Positions 49,667 through 59,520 are shown, counted from the first letter of the stretch. The stretch: 64,000 nt of DNA from Alloactinosynnema sp. L-07 (GCF_900070365.1 NZ_LN850107.1:4216001-4280000); one strand, 5' to 3'. Numbers and translations are program-made. The notes: a model not told the origin generated them from the letters alone.

Positions 49667-52603
49667 ATGACGAGTCCGGGCGGGGTCGAGCGGGGGCGGG
49701 TGTCCGTCCGAGTCCTCCCGGACACGTCGCATTTCAGCACCGAGCTGAAGAAGTACTTGGAGCGGGTCGAGAAGACCCTCAAGGTCGAACTGCCTACGGT
49801 GCTGAACACCCGCGGTATCGAGCAAGGCGTGCAGGCGGCCAAGGAGAAGGTCGAGCGGTCGGCGCCTGCGAAGGTGCCGATGACGGCGGAGAACCCGATC
49901 GACGCCCGCTTCCGGTCGAAGATGCAGGACGACCTGCGGAAGTTGACCAACGATCTGGCGATCGACCTGCCTGCCGGGATCCAGGGTGATCAGCTTCGCC
50001 GGGATCTGGGTCGGCAGATCAGCGAGATCGAGCGGACCCTCAAGATCGAGGTGCCCGCGAACCCGGCGCAAGCCGCCGCTTTGAGGGCGAAGGTTCAGCG
50101 GCAGATCGCTGCGGTCGAAGCGGTTGTTCGCCCGCTCTCGGTGGATCTGGAGCCGAAGCTCGGGTCGACGGCGCGGTTGCGGGCCGAGCTGGCGGCGATC
50201 CGGACGACCATCGGTGACCAGCAGATCAGGTTCCGCCCGGAGATCGATAGGGCAAGTCTGGCGACTTTCGTCGGTCAGATCGCCCAGATCGGCACGGCAC
50301 TGACCGCCGCGGGACTGGGTGCGCTGGCGGGCACGGCCGCCGCCGGTGGACTCGTCGCTGTCGCGGCCGCGGTGTCCCAGGTGGTTGGCGCGCTCGCCGT
50401 GCTGCCCGCTGTCGGCGCCGCGGGTGCGGTCGCGTTGGGCGCGCTGGTCATCGGGTTCGAGGGCATCGGCGAGGCGATCTCTTCGGCGGGTGACCCGGCG
50501 AAGTTCGCGGAGGCGCTCAAGGCCCTGTCCCCGGAGGCGCGCGAGGCGGCTCTGGCGTTCAAGGCGTTGGGCCCGCAGGTCGAGGCATTCCGCAAGGCCG
50601 TGCAGGACGCGCTGTTCAAGGACGTCGCCGAGACGATAACCGCGCTGGCCAGGACCCAGCTTCCTTTGCTGCGCTCGGGCTTCCGCGAGACCGCCGAGCA
50701 AATCAACGGCATGGCGCGGGAGTTCGCTAAGTTCCTTCAGACCCCGCAGGCAATGGCCGACACGGGCCTGATCTTCCAGAACATCAACCTCGCGTTCCGC
50801 GAGCTGCGCCCGGCCGCGGCACTGTTCGCTGAGGCGTTGCAGGACATCGTCGCGGTCGGCTCGGAGTTCCTCCCAGGTTTCGCCGGTGGGCTCACAGAGG
50901 CCGCCGGACGGTTCCGGGACTTCATCAAGGAAGCCCGCGAGTCCGGCAAGCTGAAGGAGTTCATCTCCAGCGGGCTGTCCGCGCTCGGTGACCTGCTCAC
51001 GATTCTGGGCAACGTCGGCCGGGCGATCGGCAACATCTTCTCCGCGGGCCGTGACACCGGCGGCGGGCTGCTGCAGATCCTGAAGGACGTCACCGAGTCG
51101 TTCGCGAACTTCACCGGTTCCGTCGAGGGCCAAGAGGCGCTGCACTCCTTCTTCGACGCCGCGGCGAAAGCCGCGCATGCGTTGCTGCCGATCCTGGAGA
51201 CCGCGTTCGGGATCTTCGCGAACCAGATCGCGCCGATCCTAGCCGAGGTGGGCACCATCATCGGGCCGCCCGTGACCCGCCTCCTCGAGGGGATCGGCAG
51301 GGCTCTTGAGGTTGCACGGCCCGGGATCGAAGCCTTCGCGACGGGCTTTGGGTCCTTTCTGGACGCTTTGACCGAGAGCGGTGCGCTGGACGCTTTGGGC
51401 CGCTTGGCGCAGGTTTTGGGTGAGCAGCTGGGTTTTGCGTTGCAGCGCTTGGGTCCTGTGCTGGCGCCCGTGATCGAGCTGCTCGCTGATTCGCTTGCGG
51501 ATGTGCTACCGATCATCGTTCCTGCGCTGGTCGACTTCGTCACCGAGTTCGCGAAACTTCTTCCGATTCTAGCCCCCTTGCTACCTCCCTTGTTCCGCTT
51601 GGGCGCCGAGATCCTGACTGTGCTGGCAGACGCGCTGCGAGTCCTAGCGCCACTTCTCGAGCCACTGATCGCTCTGCTGGTCCCGCTGCTCGAGTTCCTC
51701 GTTTTCATCGTCGACTTGATCGGCAAGGCGGTAGTCGGTCTTGGCAAGGCCGTCGAGATCGGCATGGGCTATCTCGACGGCAGCCTGGGCGCGCAGAAGT
51801 CGTTCCACCAGAAGTCGGTGACCGAGTTCGACAAGTGGCGCGCGGAGATGGAAGGCCACTTCAGCGAGATCGGCGTCGGACTGGATGGTCTGGTCGGCGG
51901 GTTCGGCCGCGCGGGCCTGGCCATCAAGGGCGAACTAGTTACTGCGGCGGGAGCGGCCACCACCTACCAGTTGGAGACCGACGCCGCGTTCAAGGGCACC
52001 GTGCAGTCCACTGCGGACAACGTGGCGTTGATGCTGGAGGAGTTGCTGTTCGGCGAGCGTGAGGCTGGCCAAATTGGACTGGGTACCGGTCTGGCTTACA
52101 CCGCGGGGCAGCAGATCGGGTTCGCCTCGGCCGAGGCTGCGGCGAAGGCCGCTGTACTGCGCGTGCTGACACCGCTCGACGCGGCCGCCCAGCATGCCGT
52201 GCAGGCCGGTCTGGCGCTCGCTAACGGGTTCGCGCAGGGCATCCTCGCCGGGCAGGCCGCGATCGCGCGGGCGGCCGCTGCGGCGATGGCAGCGGCCGCC
52301 CGCTACATGCCGTCCAGCCCCGCGAAAGAGGGCCCGTTCAGCGGGAAGGGGTGGACCCCGTTCCGCGGGCAGGCGCTCGCCGAGGGCCTGGCCGACGGCA
52401 TGGTGTCGCGCGTCTCCGCCGTTCGGGCCGCGGCCGCCGCGCTGACGACCGCCGCGTCGGGTTCGTTGGCGATCAGCGGCACCGGCGGCGCGGGCTCCGG
52501 CGCCCAGACCACGTTCAACCTGTACCAACAGCCCGGCCAGGACCCGGCGTCCGTGGCCGCCGAGGTTGACCGCAGGCTGGCCTTCCAGGGGAGGCTGACG
52601 TGA
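49667..52603 (+). CDS. tape measure protein
   Basis: This 978-residue protein starts RGRVSVRVLPDTSHFSTELK. Hydrophobic helices lie at about residues 205-270 (ALTAAGLGALAGTAAAGGLV and following), and long amphipathic helices run to residue 750. GFAQGILAGQAAIARAAAAA and MPSSPAKEGPFSGKGW stand near the C-terminus. It sets tail length and is ejected. It is the longest gene in the late region. Confidence 0.93.
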   Translation: MTSPGGVERGRVSVRVLPDTSHFSTELKKYLERVEKTLKVELPTVLNTRGIEQGVQAAKEKVERSAPAKVPMTAENPIDARFRSKMQDDLRKLTNDLAIDLPAGIQGDQLRRDLGRQISEIERTLKIEVPANPAQAAALRAKVQRQIAAVEAVVRPLSVDLEPKLGSTARLRAELAAIRTTIGDQQIRFRPEIDRASLATFVGQIAQIGTALTAAGLGALAGTAAAGGLVAVAAAVSQVVGALAVLPAVGAAGAVALGALVIGFEGIGEAISSAGDPAKFAEALKALSPEAREAALAFKALGPQVEAFRKAVQDALFKDVAETITALARTQLPLLRSGFRETAEQINGMAREFAKFLQTPQAMADTGLIFQNINLAFRELRPAAALFAEALQDIVAVGSEFLPGFAGGLTEAAGRFRDFIKEARESGKLKEFISSGLSALGDLLTILGNVGRAIGNIFSAGRDTGGGLLQILKDVTESFANFTGSVEGQEALHSFFDAAAKAAHALLPILETAFGIFANQIAPILAEVGTIIGPPVTRLLEGIGRALEVARPGIEAFATGFGSFLDALTESGALDALGRLAQVLGEQLGFALQRLGPVLAPVIELLADSLADVLPIIVPALVDFVTEFAKLLPILAPLLPPLFRLGAEILTVLADALRVLAPLLEPLIALLVPLLEFLVFIVDLIGKAVVGLGKAVEIGMGYLDGSLGAQKSFHQKSVTEFDKWRAEMEGHFSEIGVGLDGLVGGFGRAGLAIKGELVTAAGAATTYQLETDAAFKGTVQSTADNVALMLEELLFGEREAGQIGLGTGLAYTAGQQIGFASAEAAAKAAVLRVLTPLDAAAQHAVQAGLALANGFAQGILAGQAAIARAAAAAMAAAARYMPSSPAKEGPFSGKGWTPFRGQALAEGLADGMVSRVSAVRAAAAALTTAASGSLAISGTGGAGSGAQTTFNLYQQPGQDPASVAAEVDRRLAFQGRLT

Positions 52604-53508
52604 CCGCGTGGCTCGACGTCGAGACGTGGCAGGTCGACGGGCTCTTGTTCGGGTCCACGGTGGACGGCGCCGAGTACGTCGTGCGGGAGGTCACCGGCTG
52701 GTCGTCGTCGGCGGCCCCGCGGACCGCGCGCATCCCGCGCCCGGCCGCTCACGGGTCCTACCGGTCACCGAACTGGAAGGGCGACCGGGTAATCACGCTC
52801 GCCGGCTATGTGGCTGTGGACGACAAGGTGATGGCGCTGGCCGTCGAGCGGCGCCTGGAGCGCCTGTGCGGTGACCCGGAGATCCTGTACCCGCTGCGGC
52901 ACATCGACTCAACGTCCGGTGAGGACCTGACCCTGTGGGTGGAGCTCGACGCCGCGATCTTGGTCAACACGAGGTATGACCTGTCGCCGCTGCAGGTGGA
53001 CTTCTCGTTGCAGGTGGCCGCGTCCGACCAGCGTAAGTACACGTCCACGGCGTCCACCGCGTCCACTGGGCTGGCGACCCCGGCCGAGGGCGGCGTCGCG
53101 TGGGACGGAACCGCGGGCGGCACCGGCACCGAGTGGAACGGGCCCGCTGGGACGACCGGCTTGGAGTACCAGACGACGGGCGGCACGCTCGGCACGGTCG
53201 ACTTGGTCAACGCGGGCACCGAGTCGACGCCGGTGAAGTTCACGATCACCGGCAACGTCACGAACCCGTTGGTGCGCAACCTGACTACGGGCGAAGTGAT
53301 CGCCTACGGCGGCACGCTCACCGCCACCGACGTGCTCGTCATCGACACCGGTACCGGCGCGGTGACGCTCAACGGCGCGAACCGTCGACCCCAGCTGACG
53401 CGCGCCGACTTCTTCCAGATCCCGCAGGGCACGACCCGAATCCAGTTCGAGGGCACCGCGGTGTCCGGCACTCCCCAGCTGTTCGCCGAGTGGTACAGCG
53501 CCTACTGA
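52600..53508 (+). CDS. distal tail protein
   Basis: This 302-residue protein starts in a GTGA overlap after the tape measure gene. GYVAVDDKVMALAVERRLER and LDAAILVNTRYDLSPLQVDF are of the distal-tail (Dit) kind. The C-terminal half is a beta-sandwich (VKFTITGNVTNPLVRNLTTG). It forms the ring at the tail tip. Confidence 0.85.
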   Translation: MTAWLDVETWQVDGLLFGSTVDGAEYVVREVTGWSSSAAPRTARIPRPAAHGSYRSPNWKGDRVITLAGYVAVDDKVMALAVERRLERLCGDPEILYPLRHIDSTSGEDLTLWVELDAAILVNTRYDLSPLQVDFSLQVAASDQRKYTSTASTASTGLATPAEGGVAWDGTAGGTGTEWNGPAGTTGLEYQTTGGTLGTVDLVNAGTESTPVKFTITGNVTNPLVRNLTTGEVIAYGGTLTATDVLVIDTGTGAVTLNGANRRPQLTRADFFQIPQGTTRIQFEGTAVSGTPQLFAEWYSAY

Positions 53509-53523
53509 GACCTGGAGGACCCT

Positions 53524-54693
53524 GTGGCCAGTAGCTCGGTCGGCAACCTCGCCGACGCCATCCCCCTGCTCGACGACGCGGGCGGCGGCTCCTACATCCG
53601 CGGCCGAAACACCGCGGCCGACATCCGCGCGGGCCTGGTGCTCGGCCTGACCGCCCCGTCGGCGTCGTCGGCGTCCGCCCGGCAGGGAGTGTTCGGTCGC
53701 AAGTGGAACGTGTCGTCCGACCGTTGGGAGGATCTGTTCGTCCGGGCCGACGGCTCGCCCACGCGGAACGTGATCGTTCAGGCCGGTACGGCGATCGTCA
53801 CCAAGTCTGGCAGCCCCTACATCACCTGGGTCGCCGCTGACACCACTGTGCAGCTGTCCAACAGCAACGGCGCGAACCCGCGCATCGACCTGGTCTGCGC
53901 ACGTGTGTGCGACAAGGGCACCACCCCTGGCGACCCGGTCCACGGCCCCGTCATCTGGCAGGAGGAGGGCACCCCGGCAGGGTCGCCGGTGGCGCCCGCC
54001 ACCCCGGCGGGCGCGATCGTGCTCGCCGAGGTGTTTCGCGCGGCCGGTGCGACCGGCGATCAGTTGGTGCAGGGCAACATCACCGACAAGCGCAAGGGCA
54101 CCGCATGGCACGGCACGCCGCGGATCCTGCTGCCAGGTGACTCGCTGGCGGACGCGGGCGGATACCACGACGAACTGCGACGCCGCACCGGTTCGTTCGT
54201 CGCCGCGCCGTTGGTGACCGCCGGGTACATCGACCTGATCGACCGCTGGTCCGATGAGGACTCGAAGTGGCACGGCACCCAAGAGCTTGTTCACGCCGCT
54301 GAGCTCGGCGCGAACTCGGCGCTGGAGTTCGTCGACTACTCGGTGATGAACATGGTGCTGCCCGACCCAGGGTGGGATTACAGGATCGTGTCGGGTGTCG
54401 ACTGGCACGGCTTGTGCGGCAGCCCCGTCACCTTCACCGTATCCGCCAAGCTCACGTCGATCGCGGGCACTCAGATCGGACGCCCGTTTGTCTACTCGGC
54501 TGGCAGCGCCGGCTCTGACGGTGTGGCCGGGCCGCCCGCGCACGCGGACCTGAACTCGTTCCGCAGCGGCCGATCGGCCGTACTCTCCGGATCGCAGACC
54601 GTGCACATGGCGGTTAACCGCTTCGCCGGTGCATCTGGCGTGCGCACCTGGTCCGTCGGTACGGGCATGACCCTCCGGCAGGTTCCGGCGTGA
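53524..54693 (+). CDS. tail tip / minor tail protein
   Basis: This 389-residue protein starts at GTG 53524 after GGAGG. It has a head domain typical of tail-tip proteins (SASARQGVFGRKWNVSSDRW...IDLVCARVCDKG) and a strand-rich second half. It lies between the distal tail and Gp37-like hub genes, so a baseplate role is likely. Confidence 0.75.
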   Translation: MASSSVGNLADAIPLLDDAGGGSYIRGRNTAADIRAGLVLGLTAPSASSASARQGVFGRKWNVSSDRWEDLFVRADGSPTRNVIVQAGTAIVTKSGSPYITWVAADTTVQLSNSNGANPRIDLVCARVCDKGTTPGDPVHGPVIWQEEGTPAGSPVAPATPAGAIVLAEVFRAAGATGDQLVQGNITDKRKGTAWHGTPRILLPGDSLADAGGYHDELRRRTGSFVAAPLVTAGYIDLIDRWSDEDSKWHGTQELVHAAELGANSALEFVDYSVMNMVLPDPGWDYRIVSGVDWHGLCGSPVTFTVSAKLTSIAGTQIGRPFVYSAGSAGSDGVAGPPAHADLNSFRSGRSAVLSGSQTVHMAVNRFAGASGVRTWSVGTGMTLRQVPA

Positions 54694-55862
54694 CACTCGT
54701 CCCGCGACTGTTCGCCTTCGAGACCCGCACCGGCAGAGTCATCACCGACCTGCCGTACGAGGGCACGCCGAAGTGGGAGGCCGGTGTCACCGCCATCGGC
54801 AAGGTCGAGGTGTCGATACCGATCGACCAGGTCGGCAAGAAGGAACTGCGCGCGCTGATCGACCCGTGGCGGATCAGCTTGGGATTCGCGCGAGGCCAGC
54901 AGATCCTTCAGGCCGGGCCGATCATCCCGGCCGCTTTCTCCGACGCCCCCGGCGCCGCGACCCTGCGGGTGGCCTGCGCGGGCCTGTGGCGGATCTTCTA
55001 CTCTCGGCACCTGCTGAACGCGGCGTGGGATGGTGTCAACCCGGCCGCGGTGTCAGCCGATGTCAACATCGGCCCGGTCTCATTGCACACCATCGCGAAG
55101 CGGGTCGTGTCGCTGCACCTGGCGCGCGCCCAGCACGACCTGCCGATCGACTTCCCCGCGGACATCGCGGGCAGCCACAACCGCGCGTATCCCGGATACG
55201 ACCTGGCCAGCGTCGGCGAGCGCCTGGCCGAACTCACCCAGGTCCAGGGCGGCCCGGAGATCGAGTTCCGACCCGTGTGGACGGACACAGTGCAGCGATC
55301 GACGGTGCGCTGGACCATGCGGATAGGTGCCCCGTCCAGCGATCCGCTACGCGACGGGCGCCTCGGCCGCCTGGACTACCCGCACGCCTGGGACTATGGG
55401 CAGGCGCTCGTCCAACTCGACGAGGACATCGACGGATCCCGTCAGACCCACCACCGCATCGAGCGCGGCAACGGCATGGAACGCGCGCTGCTCGTCGGGG
55501 TCGCCTCCGACACCCAATACCCGGCCGCCGGGTGGCCCTACCTGGAAGACGTGGGCGGCACCCACACGTCGGCCACCGACACAGCGACGCTCGGCTCCTG
55601 GGCCGCGGGGGCGATCAGCACCTACCGCGTGCCGACGGTCACCTGGTCTGCTGTCGTGCGAATGGACGGCACCGACGGGCAGGGCCGCGCCACCGGCGCC
55701 CCGGACCTCGGCGAGGTCGAGGTGGGAAACAACGCCATGTTCGGTGTCAGCGGGCACCGGTGGATCCCGGACGGCCACTACCCGGCGCGGATCGTCGGCA
55801 TCAAGTCCGAGGGCGCCGACACCGCGCGGCTAGTCCTCGCACCGCTTCAGGGGGCAGCGTGA
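54690..55862 (+). CDS. siphovirus Gp37-like tail hub protein
   Basis: This 390-residue protein starts in a GTGA overlap. PRLFAFETRTGRVITDLPYE, TLRVACAGLWRIFYSRHLLN and YPGYDLASVGERLAELTQVQ match the ReqiPepy6 Gp37-like family of tail-tip proteins. It probably forms the hub through which DNA and the tape measure pass. Confidence 0.83.
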   Translation: MTLVPRLFAFETRTGRVITDLPYEGTPKWEAGVTAIGKVEVSIPIDQVGKKELRALIDPWRISLGFARGQQILQAGPIIPAAFSDAPGAATLRVACAGLWRIFYSRHLLNAAWDGVNPAAVSADVNIGPVSLHTIAKRVVSLHLARAQHDLPIDFPADIAGSHNRAYPGYDLASVGERLAELTQVQGGPEIEFRPVWTDTVQRSTVRWTMRIGAPSSDPLRDGRLGRLDYPHAWDYGQALVQLDEDIDGSRQTHHRIERGNGMERALLVGVASDTQYPAAGWPYLEDVGGTHTSATDTATLGSWAAGAISTYRVPTVTWSAVVRMDGTDGQGRATGAPDLGEVEVGNNAMFGVSGHRWIPDGHYPARIVGIKSEGADTARLVLAPLQGAA

Positions 55863-56647
55863 CCAACCCGACCAACCCCGGCCCGCTGCCCGCCCGCAAC
55901 GAGGTCGTCGAGGACCGACTCGCCCGCATCGAGCAGCTGCTACGGGAGATCCCGCGCAAGACCCTCTACTCCGCGTCCATCGGCGCCGGTGGCCTGAAGA
56001 TCAGCGACGACGGGTCGCTCACCGTGTTCGACTCGAACGGTGTCGAGCGCGTGTTCATGGGTTCGTCGTCGTTCTACGAGGGATTCACCCAGCCTGTGGT
56101 GTACTTCCGCGACGGGAACGGAAAACTCCGGTTCGCCATCTACGACCCGCTACCGGTAAGCGACGGCTACCAGCCAGTGGTGTGGACGTTCGACCACCTT
56201 GATCACGTCGCGTTCACGACTGACAAGAACGGCGGCATCGCCGAGCCGCACCTCAGTGTGCCGTTACTTCAGAGGTTCCGGGACAGCACCTTCGGGTCGG
56301 ACGCGCCGGAGTCCGACCCGACGCTCCCCGTCAGCGCGCTCGGAACGCTGAAGACCTGCTACGAGGGCCGCATCTCCAAGGTCAGCCACCCACGGATCGC
56401 CATTGACGGTGCGTGGGGCCGGGTCACCGGTGGCACCGGCGTCCCGACCTACAGCCTGCGCCTCAATGGTGTCGAGGTCGGCACCTGGTCCCAGACCTCG
56501 TACACCACGGCGTTGAAAGGGCCCTACGACATCACCGACTACCTCGGCCAGTCGAACGTCTCTGTGCGCCTTCAGGTGTCCGCGACCGGCACTGGCACGG
56601 ACCGGGTGGCGGTGGCGCCGTACGGCTGCTGGATGAGGCAAACCTAA
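55859..56647 (+). CDS. minor tail protein
   Basis: This 262-residue protein starts in a GTGA overlap. It has a short coiled N-terminus (NEVVEDRLARIEQLLREIPR). A beta-rich segment follows (SASIGAGGLKISDDGSLTVF, then YFRDGNGKLRFAIYD), as in receptor-binding or tip-attachment proteins. The C-terminal part is another beta domain with VATGTGTDRVAV-like ends. Confidence 0.7.
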   Translation: MTNPTNPGPLPARNEVVEDRLARIEQLLREIPRKTLYSASIGAGGLKISDDGSLTVFDSNGVERVFMGSSSFYEGFTQPVVYFRDGNGKLRFAIYDPLPVSDGYQPVVWTFDHLDHVAFTTDKNGGIAEPHLSVPLLQRFRDSTFGSDAPESDPTLPVSALGTLKTCYEGRISKVSHPRIAIDGAWGRVTGGTGVPTYSLRLNGVEVGTWSQTSYTTALKGPYDITDYLGQSNVSVRLQVSATGTGTDRVAVAPYGCWMRQT

Positions 56648-56666
56648 CCGGAGAGGCGCGAGCAGC

Positions 56667-57095
56667 ATGTGCACCAGCAAGACTCAGGATGAGTTCGCTC
56701 TACAGATTCAGGTGGGCGGCGGCGGGCCGTCCTTCCCGTATGCCACGGCCACCGCGATTCGCGACCACCTGCACGGTCTCGACGCGATCCGATACGACAC
56801 CGACCCTCCGGATGATTCGGTGGTCGCGTCGGTTGGCGCGTCGTCACTGCCACTGATCGGCGCCGGGTCGAGCTACACCGTGCTGGTGGCCCTGCACCCG
56901 GCGCAGCCTTCGGCCGAGTACGAGGCGGTCGCGACGGTCATCGGCAGCGGCGGTCTGTTGGGAGGGCAACTGGCGGTCGAGGTCGTCGACCAGTCCGCGG
57001 GCACGGTGTCGGTACACGTCACGAACACCGATGTGCTGGCCCCGATCCTCGCGGGGCAGGCGACGGTGGCTGTGGCCGCGGCCGGGATCGGCTAG
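56667..57095 (+). CDS. small tail-region protein
   Basis: This 142-residue protein starts at ATG 56667. It is strand-rich and Ala/Val-rich (GAGSSYTVLVALHPAQPSAE, GTVSVHVTNTDVLAPILAGQ), like a small beta-sandwich. Its end overlaps by four bases the 3' end of the opposite-strand moron. The role is probably structural; no family is sure. Confidence 0.65.
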   Translation: MCTSKTQDEFALQIQVGGGGPSFPYATATAIRDHLHGLDAIRYDTDPPDDSVVASVGASSLPLIGAGSSYTVLVALHPAQPSAEYEAVATVIGSGGLLGGQLAVEVVDQSAGTVSVHVTNTDVLAPILAGQATVAVAAAGIG

Positions 57096-57544
57096 CGCCA
57101 CTCGACGAAGTGTGGGTTCGAGGGCGTGCAGCCCTCGCCTTCACCGCTGTACCAGTGCTGTCCGTCCGGGTTGTAGCACCACGCGGTCTGCGCGCCGGGT
57201 TGAGTCGCCCCTGCCGGTGTGGTGGTCAGCACGGGAGCAGCGGTGGTGGTGACCTCGGGTTCAGTGGCGGCGACCACGGGTGCCTGTGGCTGCTGGGCCT
57301 TGACGGCCTTCGCGGCGGTGGTCGTGGTGACGACAGGCGCGGCAGCGGCCGGGGCGGCGGTGGTCGTGGTCGTGGCCGTGGTCGACGCGGTGCTGACCGG
57401 CGTCGTGGCCTGGACCTGGACAACGTCCCCGGCGGGCTGGACCGGCTGCTGCTCGGGTGCGTTGCCGCCGAACGCGATGGCGAGGCTGACGACGGCGGCA
57501 CCGACCGCGGCGAACACGCCGCCGATCGCGAGCTTGGACTGCAT
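57092..57544 (-). CDS. exported Thr/Ala-rich moron protein
   Basis: This 150-residue protein is on the minus strand inside the plus-strand late operon. ATG 57544 has GGGGAG upstream. An N-terminal hydrophobic segment (LAIGGVFAAVGAAVVSLAIA) acts as signal or anchor. A Thr/Ala/Pro-rich stalk follows, then a small terminal domain with two cysteines (AWCYNPDGQHWYSGEGEGC...HFVEWR). It could be expressed in the lysogen and change the cell surface. The family is unknown. Confidence 0.75.
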   Translation of the reverse strand: MQSKLAIGGVFAAVGAAVVSLAIAFGGNAPEQQPVQPAGDVVQVQATTPVSTASTTATTTTTAAPAAAAPVVTTTTAAKAVKAQQPQAPVVAATEPEVTTTAAPVLTTTPAGATQPGAQTAWCYNPDGQHWYSGEGEGCTPSNPHFVEWR

Positions 57545-57668
57545 GTGATCTCCCCTGGTCACGGGCCGACAGGCCCGACCCGCATATCGGAAAGGACGCA
57601 CCTGCCGCTACCTCGGTTGCGGGCAGTCACCCAAATGGAGGCATGACTAGTGGACCGAGGAGGGCGGG

Positions 57669-57899
57669 GTGAATGAACTCGCTGCGCTGCTCACAGCCGT
57701 CGGGGGACTGGTCACCGCGATCGGCGGGACGTTCGCGCTGGTGTGGACGACCGTCCGCACGTCGAAACGTGAGCGTGAGTCGGCCGCGCCCACGGTGGCA
57801 CAGGAACTGGCCGACGCGATGCGCGATGGGGACCTCACCGCGGACGAGCTCGAGGGGATCGCGAAAGGGATGCGCGAACGAGGTGAGCAGCAACCGTGA
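57669..57899 (+). CDS. small membrane protein, holin candidate
   Basis: This 76-residue protein starts at GTG 57669. It has a single hydrophobic helix (LLTAVGGLVTAIGGTFALVW) and a charged C-terminus (EELADAMRDGDLTADELEGI-like). Position before the endolysin fits a holin or antiholin. It overlaps the next gene by four bases. Confidence 0.65.
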   Translation: MNELAALLTAVGGLVTAIGGTFALVWTTVRTSKRERESAAPTVAQELADAMRDGDLTADELEGIAKGMRERGEQQP

Positions 57900-58579
57900 C
57901 CGCTGACGACGTGGCGGCGAAGATCGCCGCCGAGACACCTGGTCGACTGAAGGATCACCGCGGGCACCGGGCGATGTGGGCCGCCATCGGCATCACCGTG
58001 CTCGGCCTGCTGGTCGCTGTCCTCGCCGCGGTTGTCTACGTGGGCGAGACGCGGAGCCGGGACGCCGATCAGGACCGCACCATCTCGGCGTTGGAGGCCG
58101 TCGCCGAGGACAACGGGGCGATCGCCCGCCAGCTGTCGGAGCAGATCCGCGGCATGGGTGGCACACCGGCTGTGGTGGCTCCGGAGCCGGGTGAGCGTGG
58201 ACCGCGCGGCGAGCCGGGCGAGATCGGCCGGACGGGCCTTCCCGGAAGGGATGGTCGTGATGGCGTCGACGGCCAGTCGCCGCCGTGTCTGGCTGAGCCC
58301 ACACAGTGTCGCGGCACGGACGGCGTTGACGGGCGTAACGGCGTCGACGGGCGTGACGGTGCCAACGGCACCCCCGGCGTCGACGGCTCGCCTGGTGCGG
58401 ACGGCGCCCCGGGTGAGCGGGGCCCCGACGGCGCACCGGGGCCGACGTGCCCAACGGGGTACGAGCCGCGTCCTGCGCTGATCGTCGGGCCGGACGGCTC
58501 CACCTATCAGGGTGTGGCGTGTGTCGACCCGAGCACGTCCACGCCGCCGCTTCCCGGCAATGGCAACCGAAGGAGCTGA
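57896..58579 (+). CDS. collagen-like membrane protein
   Basis: This 227-residue protein has a cytoplasmic head and one membrane helix (AIGITVLGLLVAVLAAVVYV, about residues 30-50). A coiled segment (SALEAVAEDNGAIARQLSEQ) follows, then two collagen-like G-x-y blocks of about 30 and 50 residues (GPRGEPGEIGRTGLPGRDG, and VDGRDGANGTPGVDGSPGAD) separated by a Cys pair. A third Cys pair ends it. Trimerisation is likely. It lies directly before the endolysin gene and may be a virion fibre or a lysis-linked spanning protein. Confidence 0.75.
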   Translation: MTADDVAAKIAAETPGRLKDHRGHRAMWAAIGITVLGLLVAVLAAVVYVGETRSRDADQDRTISALEAVAEDNGAIARQLSEQIRGMGGTPAVVAPEPGERGPRGEPGEIGRTGLPGRDGRDGVDGQSPPCLAEPTQCRGTDGVDGRNGVDGRDGANGTPGVDGSPGADGAPGERGPDGAPGPTCPTGYEPRPALIVGPDGSTYQGVACVDPSTSTPPLPGNGNRRS

Positions 58580-58584
58580 CCCGA

Positions 58585-59520
58585 GTGATCCCGACGAAGA
58601 ACTTCTCGTCCCGCGGAGGCGCGACGGTACGGCTGATCGTCGCGCACACGGCCGAGGCCGCGCGCACCGCCGAGGCGCTGGGCAACTACTTCGCCAACGT
58701 GTCGCGCAACTCGTCGAGTCACGTCGGCATCGACCACGACGGCACCGTGCCCTACGTCGACTACGACAAGGCGGCCTGGACCCTGCGGTCCGGCAACGCG
58801 ATCAGCGACAACGCCGAACTGTGCGCCTACGCGATGATGACCCGCGATCAATGGCTCTCGACCGAGACGATCAGCTTCTGGCACCCCGGCCTGAAGAGGA
58901 CGGTGTGGGTCGACAACCCGCGGGCCATCCTCGAACGCACCGCACAGTGGATCGCGGAACGGTGCCGTGCGCGCGGCATCCCGCTGCGGAAGCTCACCCC
59001 GAAGCAGGTCGCCGCCGGTGAGGCCGGGGTCATCGGGCACATCGACTGGACGCTCGGCATGGACGACGGCAGCCACGTGGACCCCGGCGACAACTTCCCG
59101 TGGGACCACGTCATGGCCCGGGCCGGGGCCTACTTCAATAACACCGAGGAGGACGACATGCTCGATGACGAACGGAACGCGGTGATTTCGACCCACGCGG
59201 CCATCTTCTACAAGGGTGGCGCGCAGGGCGATCAGTCCATCATCGAGCGCCTGGTCGAGGCGCAGCGCAACGGGCGCGCCACTCTGGTGAAGCTCGACGC
59301 GCTGGCCGGGGTCCTGTCCGACGACGAAGCAAACATCCTCGCCGCCCTGCGCTCTGACTCCGCCCAGGACTCGCAGGCCGTCGCCGAGCAGCTCGCGCCG
59401 CTGCTGCTCGAAGGCGGGCTGCTCACGCGGCTGTCCGATGAGGACATCGCACGCGTCGTGGAACGCGGAGCCGACGAGCAGGATCGCCGCGCCCGCGAGC
59501 GCGCCAACCAGGAGGTGTGA
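58585..59520 (+). CDS. N-acetylmuramoyl-L-alanine amidase endolysin
   Basis: This 311-residue enzyme has an amidase-2 domain with His21 in RLIVAHTAEA, GIDHDGTVPY, VIGHIDWTLG and SHVDPGDNFPW, which hold the zinc and catalytic residues (about 17-180). The C-terminal 130 residues are helical and charged, not a known cell-wall-binding repeat. GTG 58585 follows AAGGAG. It cuts the peptidoglycan stem peptide during lysis. Confidence 0.88.
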   Translation: MIPTKNFSSRGGATVRLIVAHTAEAARTAEALGNYFANVSRNSSSHVGIDHDGTVPYVDYDKAAWTLRSGNAISDNAELCAYAMMTRDQWLSTETISFWHPGLKRTVWVDNPRAILERTAQWIAERCRARGIPLRKLTPKQVAAGEAGVIGHIDWTLGMDDGSHVDPGDNFPWDHVMARAGAYFNNTEEDDMLDDERNAVISTHAAIFYKGGAQGDQSIIERLVEAQRNGRATLVKLDALAGVLSDDEANILAALRSDSAQDSQAVAEQLAPLLLEGGLLTRLSDEDIARVVERGADEQDRRARERANQEV

